Assembly: GCA_008671285.1 (NCBI GenBank)
Contig: RPYR01000155.1
Span: 1 to 7,385 of the forward strand
Direction: 5' to 3'
Source of the DNA: Collinsella aerofaciens
GTDB taxonomy: Bacteria > Actinomycetota > Coriobacteriia > Coriobacteriales > Coriobacteriaceae
Length of the DNA: 7,385 bases
This document shows positions 1 through 6,302 of this stretch, one piece after another (position 1 is the stretch's first letter; each line of letters begins with the position of its first letter). A program made the translations under genes and the position numbers. A model generated the notes under the pieces. That model was not told the origin of the DNA. It searched no databases and saw nothing but the letters and a program-made list of their open reading frames with translations.

Positions 1-736
1 ATTTTACTGCAAACTCCGGGCTAAATACTACCCTGCCCAGGCGAACGAGCGTAGAGCCCTCCTCAAGGGCAGACTCAAAGTCCTCGCTCATACCGCAGGA
101 AAGCTCAGGCAGGTTCAAATCGGGATGCGCCGCCTCCAGCTCATCCCTCAGCTCACGAAGCCCCGCAAAGGTGCGGCGTGCCACATCCTTATTCCCCCGG
201 GGCGCCATAGTCATAAGCCCCTGTACGCAAATTCCCTCAAGTTCTGCAAGCTCACCCGCGGCGGCGCGAATCTCATCGGGTGAAAAGCCTCCCTTCGACT
301 CCTCACCACTCACATTGACCTCAATGAGCACACGCTGGGGGCCGACGAGCTCGCCTGCCTCAATCTTGCGAACAGCACGGCTCGAGATCGCCTGCGCCAG
401 ATGCAGCGAACCCACCGAGTGAATCAGCTCGGCTGAGCCCAGCACCGCATTGATCTTATTGGTCTGCAGGTTGCCGATCATATCGAAGCGCACCTCGGGC
501 AGCTCCGGATGCTCCGCCAGACCCGTGAGCTTGCGAACCAGCTCCTGCGGGCGGTTCTCGGCAAAATGGCGATACCCCGCCTGGATGGCGGCAACGGTCT
601 CATCGACACCAACGGTCTTGGACACGGCAATGAGGCTCGCGGCGTCGTGGGGACGGCCCGCGCGATCGAGCGCCGCATAAAAACGTTCCAGAATCTGCTC
701 GCGGCGAGCGCGCATCAAGTCCAAATAGTTATCCAT
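1..736 (-). CDS. yggS: YggS/YlmE family PLP-binding protein (PLP homeostasis protein), 3' end cut by window edge
   Basis: This is a fold-type III, alanine-racemase-like protein that binds pyridoxal 5'-phosphate. The family (YggS/YlmE/PLPBP) acts in the cytosol in vitamin B6 and amino-acid homeostasis and has no established catalytic reaction. 245 residues are visible, about the full family length, so probably only the last codon or codons are missing. Family motifs appear in order: AVSK with the expected PLP lysine at Lys40, FAENRPQEL (~70), DMIGNLQTNK (~95), LIEVNVSGEESKGGF (~145), GLMTMAP (~180) and LSCGMSEDFESALEEGST near the C-terminus. The usual GTAIFG ending is GRVVFS here. The ATG at 736 is chosen because GGAGG lies 9 bases upstream (746-750). 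The gene follows a hairpin after phoU. In other Gram-positives it sits directly after ylmD, near ftsZ and sepF. Its family assignment is firm; its exact role is not. Confidence 0.93.
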   Translation of the reverse strand, partial: MDNYLDLMRARREQILERFYAALDRAGRPHDAASLIAVSKTVGVDETVAAIQAGYRHFAENRPQELVRKLTGLAEHPELPEVRFDMIGNLQTNKINAVLGSAELIHSVGSLHLAQAISSRAVRKIEAGELVGPQRVLIEVNVSGEESKGGFSPDEIRAAAGELAELEGICVQGLMTMAPRGNKDVARRTFAGLRELRDELEAAHPDLNLPELSCGMSEDFESALEEGSTLVRLGRVVFSPEFAVK

Positions 737-745
737 TGCCAATCG

Positions 746-750
746 CCTCC
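746..750 (-). promoter_or_regulatory. Shine-Dalgarno of yggS
   Basis: GGAGG reads on the minus strand 9 bases before the ATG at 736. It supports that start over the in-frame Met at codon 8. No convincing -10/-35 pair was found between the upstream hairpin and this site, so the source of yggS transcription (own promoter or read-through) is open. Confidence 0.75.
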
Positions 751-786
751 GCTGACAGCCAAACAAGTAGTCCCATGCTAACGCAA

Positions 787-818
787 GAGCGCGGCCCCGC
801 ATGTGCAAGGCCGCGCTC
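787..818 (-). terminator. GC-rich hairpin after phoU, probable terminator
   Basis: A perfect 10-bp inverted repeat, GAGCGCGGCC and GGCCGCGCTC, flanks a 12-base loop. It begins 38 bases past the phoU stop codon. On the minus strand the stem is followed by TTGCGTT, a poor T-tract, so termination may be partial or need help from Rho. It probably ends the phosphate operon and insulates yggS. With no gene on the plus strand here, a bidirectional terminator is not needed. Confidence 0.65.
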
Positions 819-855
819 ACTTAGGTATTTACAATCTTTCGACGAACGGGGTTAC

Positions 856-1713
856 TTACTCCTCGTCGTCCTCGCCATCGTCCTCATCCTCAAGATGATC
901 GAGCAGGTAGCGAAGACCCTCGCTGACCTCGTTAACGGGCACCTTGGCAACGTAGCGTACATCGACGGCTGGCATCATGATAACACCCTCGCCAGAAGGC
1001 ACGCGCATGCTCTCGAGCTCATCCTCATCAGTGCAGGCGATATCACCGGCAGTCATACGCTGTCCGGTCAACAGGAAGGTCAGACGGCAGGCGGCATCGA
1101 TGGAAATCGAGGCGATGCGATCGAGATAGCGCGATACCATGATGGCGCGGCGCAGGTCGTCATAGTTGCTGTCGTCGTCCATAAAATCGCCCGTGTCCAT
1201 GCGGTTAAGGGTGCGGAAGAACTTCTCGTAGGCGGCGTGCACTGGCTCGTCCTCGACGGCCAAGTTGCAGATGATGGACATGTCGTTGGTGACGAGCGCA
1301 GAAAGCGAAGAGCCCAGCACCTGGTAGACGGCCTCAGCCTCGGCCTCGACCGTGCCGACAAGCTCCTTGGGCAGCGAGATGTCGGCCTTGATCATATGAC
1401 GCGTGGCGCGGCAAATCTGGCGAACCTTATCGGTCATGCGCTGCAGGTTAAAGTCGACGTAGATGATCGTCTGCAGCAAGCGGAAGTCGGAGGCGACCGG
1501 TGACTGCGTGGCAATCAGGTTGTAGCAGACGGCCTCCAGGTTGGCGCAGCGTGCGTCAATCGAAAGCGTGCGCTTCTTGGTCTTGGTGGCGAGCTTGCGG
1601 TCGTCGGTCACATAGGCCTTCACGGCGTCGTGAAGGGCCAGATCGACGGCCTCGTAGATGCTCAGCATCTCGTGACGGGCCTCGATGAGCTGACGGGAAA
1701 ACAGTTTGCGCAT
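856..1713 (-). CDS. phoU: PhoU-type phosphate signalling regulator with acidic C-terminal extension
   Basis: PhoU is a cytosolic all-helical protein. In characterised bacteria it connects the Pst transporter to the PhoR/PhoB-type two-component system and represses the Pho response when phosphate is plentiful. Two PhoU repeats are visible, at about residues 10-105 and 115-217. The helix YVDFNLQRMTDKVRQICR (85-102) and the segment SRYLDRIASI (194-203) match the family's metal-binding helices. Both E/DxxxD motifs are altered: the first reads Q91-R-M-T-D95 and the second D198-R-I-A-S202. At 285 residues it is about 60 longer than typical PhoU. The extra C-terminal part ends in a tail composed almost only of Asp and Glu (274-285). 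The ATG at 1713 has GGAG at 1720-1723. It is the last gene of the Pst unit, 92 bases after pstB. Family membership is secure; the altered motifs could change or abolish metal binding. Confidence 0.92.
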   Translation of the reverse strand: MRKLFSRQLIEARHEMLSIYEAVDLALHDAVKAYVTDDRKLATKTKKRTLSIDARCANLEAVCYNLIATQSPVASDFRLLQTIIYVDFNLQRMTDKVRQICRATRHMIKADISLPKELVGTVEAEAEAVYQVLGSSLSALVTNDMSIICNLAVEDEPVHAAYEKFFRTLNRMDTGDFMDDDSNYDDLRRAIMVSRYLDRIASISIDAACRLTFLLTGQRMTAGDIACTDEDELESMRVPSGEGVIMMPAVDVRYVAKVPVNEVSEGLRYLLDHLEDEDDGEDDEE

Positions 1714-1733
1714 GGTTCACTCCAATCAGTTGG

Positions 1734-1754
1734 GTGCGGTCATGCCGCCCGCAC
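1734..1754 (-). other. Inverted repeat in the pstB-phoU gap
   Basis: GTGCGG (1734-1739) and CCGCAC (1749-1754) form a 6-bp GC-rich inverted repeat with a 9-base loop, in the 92-base gap between pstB and phoU. This is the largest gap inside the pst cluster. No T-tract follows, so it is not a standard terminator. It could slow RNA decay, partly attenuate transcription or be chance. A second, looser inverted repeat (GATCGG at 1780-1785, CCGATC at 1802-1807) overlaps the pstB stop. Confidence 0.3.
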
Positions 1755-1805
1755 AGTGAATACGCACCGGACCAGATCCGATCGGCTTGGGACTAGTCGC
1801 ACCGA

Positions 1806-2609
<804 letters not shown>

Positions 2610-2613
2610 GGGA

Positions 2614-2619
2614 CTCCTT
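2614..2619 (-). promoter_or_regulatory. Shine-Dalgarno of pstB
   Basis: AAGGAG on the minus strand lies 4 bases before the ATG at 2609 and 3 bases past the pstA stop, so ribosomes finishing pstA arrive next to it. The spacing is shorter than usual. Confidence 0.65.
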
Positions 2620-2621
2620 AA

Positions 2622-3527
2622 CTAGCGACGCTTGCGCGACAGGAAGCGCGCAAACAGGTTGAAGGCCAGAATGATCACCATCAGCAAGAGCGCGGTGCCG
2701 TAGGCTGCGTTCATGTTGATGCCGTCGTTGGCAAGCAGATACAGGTGAACCGTCATGGGGCGGCCGGAATCGAGCGGCGAAATAGGTAGATTGATGGCCT
2801 GCCCCATGGTATAGAGCACCACCGCGGTCTCGCCAATGGCACGGCCGATGGCGAGAACGATGCCCGTGGCAATACGGCCAAAGGCAGAAGGAAGCACGAT
2901 CTTGGAGACAACCTGCCACTTGGTGGCGCCCAGGCCATATGCGCCCCAGCGGATATAGCGCGGAACGGCGCGAATGGCCTCTTCGGTGGTACGCATGACG
3001 ATGGGAAGCATCAAGAGCGCGAGTGCCAGGGCGGCCGAGACCATCGAAAGGCCCAGGCCCATGGCCTCGACAAACAAGGCGTAGCCAAACAGGCCCATAA
3101 CGATGGAGGGCACCGAGGCCAAAGCGTCAGCAGCGTAGCGAATGAGCTCGACGACCTTGCCCTGCTTGGCGTACTCGGCCAGATAGACGGCTGCCAGCAC
3201 AGCGATCGGCGTGCAGATAAGCATGGCGAGCGCCGTCACGTAGACGGTCGAGACGATCGTGGGCCAAATTCCGCCCTCGGCGTTGACGCCCTGGGGCCAA
3301 CCGAAGATAAAGTCGAGCGAGATGTGTGGCAGGCCGTTGATGACCACGTAGGCGATGATAGCGACCAGCACCAGCGTGGTGATGTAGGCAGCGGCACGAA
3401 ACACGCCAAGCATGATCTTGTTGGACAGGTCCTTGTTGATGCGGCCCTTCTTGCCGTGGGAAAGGGCACGCTTGATGCGCTCGCGCGACGAGGTCGTATC
3501 GACCGTCGTGTCAACGGAATCGGACAT
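2622..3527 (-). CDS. pstA: PstA, phosphate ABC importer permease
   Basis: PstA is one of the two membrane subunits that form the phosphate channel together with PstC. The 301-residue product has a cytosolic basic N-terminus (1-40) and about six hydrophobic segments, near 43-65, 92-116, 135-155, 160-180, 222-243 and 276-295. The EAA-type coupling loop that docks on PstB is clear: TEEAIRAVPRYIRWGAYGLG (181-200), ATKWQVVSKIVLP (201-213), then GRAIGET (228-234), all typical of PstA. The ATG at 3527 lies 3 bases after the pstC stop (TAG, 3531-3533). Its Shine-Dalgarno-like GAGGGGG (3534-3540) lies within the last codons of pstC, which suggests coupled translation. The cytosolic N-terminal stretch is rich in Ser/Thr/Asp, with no recognised domain. 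Confidence 0.96.
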   Translation of the reverse strand: MSDSVDTTVDTTSSRERIKRALSHGKKGRINKDLSNKIMLGVFRAAAYITTLVLVAIIAYVVINGLPHISLDFIFGWPQGVNAEGGIWPTIVSTVYVTALAMLICTPIAVLAAVYLAEYAKQGKVVELIRYAADALASVPSIVMGLFGYALFVEAMGLGLSMVSAALALALLMLPIVMRTTEEAIRAVPRYIRWGAYGLGATKWQVVSKIVLPSAFGRIATGIVLAIGRAIGETAVVLYTMGQAINLPISPLDSGRPMTVHLYLLANDGINMNAAYGTALLLMVIILAFNLFARFLSRKRR

Positions 3528-3530
3528 AGC

Positions 3531-4457
3531 CTACCCCCTCTTCTTCTTGGAAATCAGACGGACGATGCCCACCAGCGTGGCGGAGATGATAAACAGGACC
3601 ACGCCCATGCCGAACAGCGCCGAGCGATGCAGACCCGAGGAATAGCTCATGTCGAGCGCGATCTGGCTCGTGAGCGTCGAGATAGGGCTCGCAATGCTGT
3701 CGGGAATAACCGGGGCGTTACCCACGACCATGAGCACGGCCATGGTCTCTCCGATGGCACGGCCCATACCCAGCACGATGGCATCCACGATACCCAGCTT
3801 AGCGGCAGGCAGCACGACCTTATAGATGGTCTGCCACTTAGTAGCACCCATGGCATACGATGCCTCGCGAATGCCCATGGGAATGGAATTGAGGGCATCG
3901 ATGGTGAGCGTGGTGATGGTAGGGACGATCATGATGGCGAGCACAAACCACGCCGTCAGCGCACCAAAACCAAGGCCGCCGGTCAGTTGTGCGATAAACG
4001 GGCGGATGATGATCATGCCGAAAAAGCCGTAGATGATAGAAGGGATGCCGGCCAGCAGGTCGACGGCAGGGCTGATGAGCTTGCGCACGCGCTTGCCGGC
4101 GATCTCGACCAGGTACACGGCCGTGCCCACACCTAGCGGCACGCCCATGGCGAGCGCACCGACGGTCACCAGACCTGAGCCGGCAAGCAGCGACATGATG
4201 CCGTAGTGGCCCTCAGAGGGCGCCCACGTAAAGCTAAAGAAGTCCGCCAGACCGATGTCGGTAAAGACGGGCAGCGCCGAGTACGTGGTAAAGACAAAAA
4301 TCAGGATGACGGTAACGACCGCCAAAAACGCGCAGGCAAAGAAGATCCACTGCAGCGCCTTCTCCTTGATATAGGTACTGCGCGATACGAGCGCCAGCTC
4401 GCGCTTCTTGGGTGCCTGAGCATTCTGCTCAGTCTGGGAGTTTTCCTGTGCTTCCAT
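3531..4457 (-). CDS. pstC: PstC, phosphate ABC importer permease
   Basis: PstC is the partner membrane subunit of PstA. The product from the ATG at 4457 has 308 residues. It has a Gln/Lys-rich cytosolic N-terminus, a first membrane helix at about 34-58, a periplasmic-type segment, then five further helices. The EAA-type loop includes SIPMGIREASYAMGATKWQT (191-210) and continues to GMGRAIGETMAVL, a PstC hallmark. An in-frame GTG at 4466 would add three residues, but the AAGGGGAG (4466-4473) would then touch the start. From the ATG the spacer is 8 bases, so the ATG is preferred. The pstS stop is one base upstream of this ATG, and the Shine-Dalgarno lies within the end of pstS, which indicates coupled translation. 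It ends in the basic tail SKKKRG. Confidence 0.95.
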   Translation of the reverse strand: MEAQENSQTEQNAQAPKKRELALVSRSTYIKEKALQWIFFACAFLAVVTVILIFVFTTYSALPVFTDIGLADFFSFTWAPSEGHYGIMSLLAGSGLVTVGALAMGVPLGVGTAVYLVEIAGKRVRKLISPAVDLLAGIPSIIYGFFGMIIIRPFIAQLTGGLGFGALTAWFVLAIMIVPTITTLTIDALNSIPMGIREASYAMGATKWQTIYKVVLPAAKLGIVDAIVLGMGRAIGETMAVLMVVGNAPVIPDSIASPISTLTSQIALDMSYSSGLHRSALFGMGVVLFIISATLVGIVRLISKKKRG

Positions 4458-4458
4458 G

Positions 4459-5295
4459 CTACTCACTCCCCTTCTCGTCGTTGGTGACGGGAATAAAGCC
4501 CGCCTCGCGAATCTGCTTGTCCATCTTTTCGGACGTCACGTAGTCGATGTAATCCTGCGCCTGCTGCGAAGGCGCACCCTTCACAAAGAAGTAAAGGTCG
4601 CGCGAGATGGGATAGCCGCCACTCGCGACCGTCTTCTCGGACGCCTCAACATGATTGACCGAGACAGCCTTGACCGAGGTCTTGGCGTTGAGGCTATCGA
4701 CGAAGCCCAGCGAAATGTAGCCGATGGCCCCACGCGAACGAGATACCACGTCGCGCACCTGGCCCGTACCCGAAAGAACAGCCGAGCGGCGATCGAACGG
4801 CGTGCCATCCATCACGATGGTACGGAAGGCCTCGCGCGTACCGGACGCCTCGTCTCGGTTGATGACCTGAATCCTCAGGTCCTCGCCACCGACCTCTTTC
4901 CAATTGGTAATCTTGCCGGCGTAGATATCGCGGAGCTGCTCGGTCGAGAGGTTATCGACGGGGTTGTCGTCGTTCACGATGACCGCAATACCGTCGTGGG
5001 CAATGACGATGGGAGTCAGGCCCAGATCCTGTTCGTCGGCATTGAGTCCACGGGAGGAGCTGGCGATATCGGCCGTGCCGGCGCTGACGGCCTCGATCCC
5101 AGCGGAAGAACCCAAACCGGAAACGAGCACGTCGATGCCGGTCTCCTCCTTAAAGCCCTCGGCCGCAATCTCGGCGATAGGAAGGCAGGTCGTGGAGCCG
5201 GCAACGGTAATGGAAGAGGTAGAAGATCCCGAAGAACAGGCGCACAGCGTAAGCGTAAGCACAGCGGCGCTCAGGACCGATACGATCTTTCTCAT
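4459..5295 (-). CDS. pstS: PstS, phosphate-binding lipoprotein of the ABC importer
   Basis: PstS captures phosphate outside the membrane and delivers it to PstC/PstA. The 278-residue precursor begins with a lipoprotein signal peptide: Arg2-Lys3, a hydrophobic core, and lipobox L17-C18-A19-C20. Cys20 is the predicted lipidated residue, followed by a Ser/Gly/Thr linker. Phosphate-binding motifs are visible: AGSTTCLPI (32-40; Cys37 is often Val in relatives), SSSRGL (79-84), AHDGIAVIVN (99-108) and RDEASGTREAF (147-157). NPVDNLSTEQLRDIYAGKIT (111-130) and GAIGYISLGF (189-198) are also typical of PBP-like domains in this family. The ATG at 5295 overlaps the pgeF stop (TGA 5292-5294) in an ATGA arrangement. 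No Shine-Dalgarno is visible upstream, so translation probably relies on ribosomes finishing pgeF. Confidence 0.96.
   Translation of the reverse strand: MRKIVSVLSAAVLTLTLCACSSGSSTSSITVAGSTTCLPIAEIAAEGFKEETGIDVLVSGLGSSAGIEAVSAGTADIASSSRGLNADEQDLGLTPIVIAHDGIAVIVNDDNPVDNLSTEQLRDIYAGKITNWKEVGGEDLRIQVINRDEASGTREAFRTIVMDGTPFDRRSAVLSGTGQVRDVVSRSRGAIGYISLGFVDSLNAKTSVKAVSVNHVEASEKTVASGGYPISRDLYFFVKGAPSQQAQDYIDYVTSEKMDKQIREAGFIPVTNDEKGSE
4466..4473 (-). promoter_or_regulatory. Shine-Dalgarno of pstC, deciding ATG over GTG start
   Basis: AAGGGGAG on the minus strand lies inside the last codons of pstS. It is 8 bases from the ATG at 4457 but directly abuts the alternative in-frame GTG at 4466. This favours the ATG. 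Confidence 0.65.
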
Positions 5296-6092
5296 AGCAT
5301 CACGCCGATCGCAGCATGGCGCCCACAGGTGCCGTCCTCGTTACGGTAGGAATAAAAGCGGTCGTTCTGACGCACAGTCGAAAGCTGGGTATCCACGATA
5401 TTATCCGCGTCGACACCGACATCTACCAGCGCCTCGCGAATGGCAGCGGAAAGATCAAGCATGCGAGAGGTATTCGCATCGATGCAAGAGAACTCGGCGG
5501 CAAAGCGATCCATGAGTTCCTGGGATACCTCATATTCGTCACCCAAGATATGGGGGCCGATATAGGCGGAAACGTCGCTCGCATCGCAACCGGCAGCATC
5601 GCAAAGCGCCTGGCACGCCTTGGCGGAAATACGTGCAATCGTGCCCTTCCAACCGGAGTGCACCACGGCAAATCCGCCGGGGGCCACCAGCACCACGGGA
5701 ACGCAGTCGGCAAAGCAGAGCAGCACGGGCACGTTATGCGCCGTGCAGACGATGGCATCACAGCCCTCGGCAATCTGCTCGCGAACGTCCTCAAGGTCAT
5801 CGGCGCCGTTCGAGGTCACCGCAACGATATGATCACCATGGACCTGATTGGGAACGAGCAGGTTGTGCTCACACTCGGCGGCACCCATAGCCTCGAGCGC
5901 ACGACAACGATTTTCTTGAACAGCAAAGGGGTCGTCGCCAACATGCGAGCCCAAGTTGAGTGAGGAGTACGCATCTTCGGAAACGCCACCGGCGCGCTCG
6001 GTGAAGGCAAAGCGAACATCGGATGTCGCGCCCTCCACCAACGTAACTCCATCATGGTCGACACGCGAAACTTTGTCCGCACGTGCTGCCAT
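5292..6092 (-). CDS. pgeF: YfiH/YlmD/PgeF laccase-domain protein (peptidoglycan editing factor family)
   Basis: This cytosolic laccase-domain (DUF152) protein belongs to the family of E. coli YfiH/PgeF, B. subtilis YlmD and mammalian LACC1/FAMIN. Reported roles are peptidoglycan precursor editing and purine nucleoside chemistry (deaminase and phosphorylase activities); polyphenol oxidation was the older name. The 266 residues carry the expected metal site: His85 in NQVHG, Cys130 in FADC-VPVVL and His145 in VVHSGWKGT. DRFYSYRNEDGTCGR (244-258) is the usual C-terminal signature. The family's GPCIG is GPHILG here (179-184). An in-frame GTG at 6113 exists, but the ATG at 6092 has AGGAGG 7 bases upstream and is preferred. 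The stop overlaps the pstS start, making it the apparent first gene of the phosphate operon. In relatives it directly follows ftsZ, as here, though a terminator separates them. Confidence 0.93.
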   Translation of the reverse strand: MAARADKVSRVDHDGVTLVEGATSDVRFAFTERAGGVSEDAYSSLNLGSHVGDDPFAVQENRCRALEAMGAAECEHNLLVPNQVHGDHIVAVTSNGADDLEDVREQIAEGCDAIVCTAHNVPVLLCFADCVPVVLVAPGGFAVVHSGWKGTIARISAKACQALCDAAGCDASDVSAYIGPHILGDEYEVSQELMDRFAAEFSCIDANTSRMLDLSAAIREALVDVGVDADNIVDTQLSTVRQNDRFYSYRNEDGTCGRHAAIGVML

Positions 6093-6099
6093 ACTAAAG

Positions 6100-6105
6100 C
6101 CTCCT
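6100..6105 (-). promoter_or_regulatory. Consensus Shine-Dalgarno of pgeF
   Basis: AGGAGG on the minus strand lies 7 bases before the ATG at 6092. This is the strongest ribosome binding site in the window and rules against the in-frame GTG at 6113, which lies upstream of it. Confidence 0.85.
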
Positions 6106-6120
6106 AATAACACAAGTACC

Positions 6121-6157
6121 GCGGCATCGCCGCTACAGCCCGCGTTTATACGGCTGT
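6121..6157 (-). promoter_or_regulatory. Candidate -10 element and small inverted repeats upstream of pgeF
   Basis: On the minus strand TATAAA (6145-6150) resembles a -10 box, but no good -35 lies 16-18 bases upstream, as would fit an activator-dependent promoter. An alternative -10, TATCCT, is at 6172-6177. TATAAA sits in the loop of an inverted repeat, ACAGCC (6135-6140) and GGCTGT (6152-6157). A second hairpin, GCGGC-ATC-GCCGC (6121-6133), falls in the presumed leader. The promoter assignment is tentative. Confidence 0.3.
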
Positions 6158-6197
6158 CATACTTCTCTAAAAGGATACCTGCTGCGCTGGAGGCAAT

Positions 6198-6215
6198 CGT
6201 AAAGGGAACGTAAAG
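6198..6215 (-). promoter_or_regulatory. PHO-box-like direct repeat upstream of pgeF-pstSCAB
   Basis: The minus strand reads CTTTACG, TTCC, CTTTACG: two identical 7-mers with an 11-base period. PhoB/PhoP-type response regulators bind direct repeats of this period (11-bp units in E. coli and Streptomyces; TTAACA-like hexamers 5 bases apart in Bacillus, to which TTTACG is close). It lies about 105 bases before the pgeF ATG and just past the ftsZ terminator. That is the expected location for phosphate control of the whole pgeF-pst unit. The match is by eye, and the distance to a clear -10 is not canonical. Confidence 0.45.
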
Positions 6216-6243
6216 AGATTGGAGGTTCTAGTTTACAAAGTCG

Positions 6244-6276
6244 AAATAAAAAGGGCGCGTCCATACGGACACGCCC
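6244..6276 (-). terminator. Rho-independent terminator of ftsZ
   Basis: On the minus strand a 10-bp stem (GGGCGTGTCC with GGACGCGCCC, one G-U pair) has a GTAT loop and is followed at once by TTTTTATTT. It starts 26 bases past the ftsZ stop. It is a textbook intrinsic terminator and separates ftsZ transcription from the pgeF-pst unit. Confidence 0.92.
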
Positions 6277-6302
6277 CTGTGCACAACAATGCAAAGAACG
6301 AC

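Noticed and set aside
4458..4466. GTG at 4466 as the pstC start
   Set aside because: The Shine-Dalgarno-like AAGGGGAG would directly touch this GTG, while it has an 8-base spacer to the ATG at 4457. The GTG would only add three residues.
4459..5295. PstS as a different substrate-binding protein (for example molybdate or sulfate)
   Set aside because: The STTCLPI, AHDGIAVIVN and RDEASGTREAF motifs and the following pstC-pstA-pstB genes fit phosphate.
6093..6113. GTG at 6113 as the pgeF start
   Set aside because: The consensus AGGAGG lies downstream of this GTG and 7 bases before the ATG at 6092, and the extra seven residues resemble translated leader.
6154..6164. Plus-strand CTGTCATACTT resembling an E. 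coli Pho-box half-site
   Set aside because: Only one good half-site is present; the next unit (CTCTAAA) matches 4 of 7. It points away from pgeF and is part of a local inverted repeat. It is probably chance, and the CTTTACG repeat is the better candidate.
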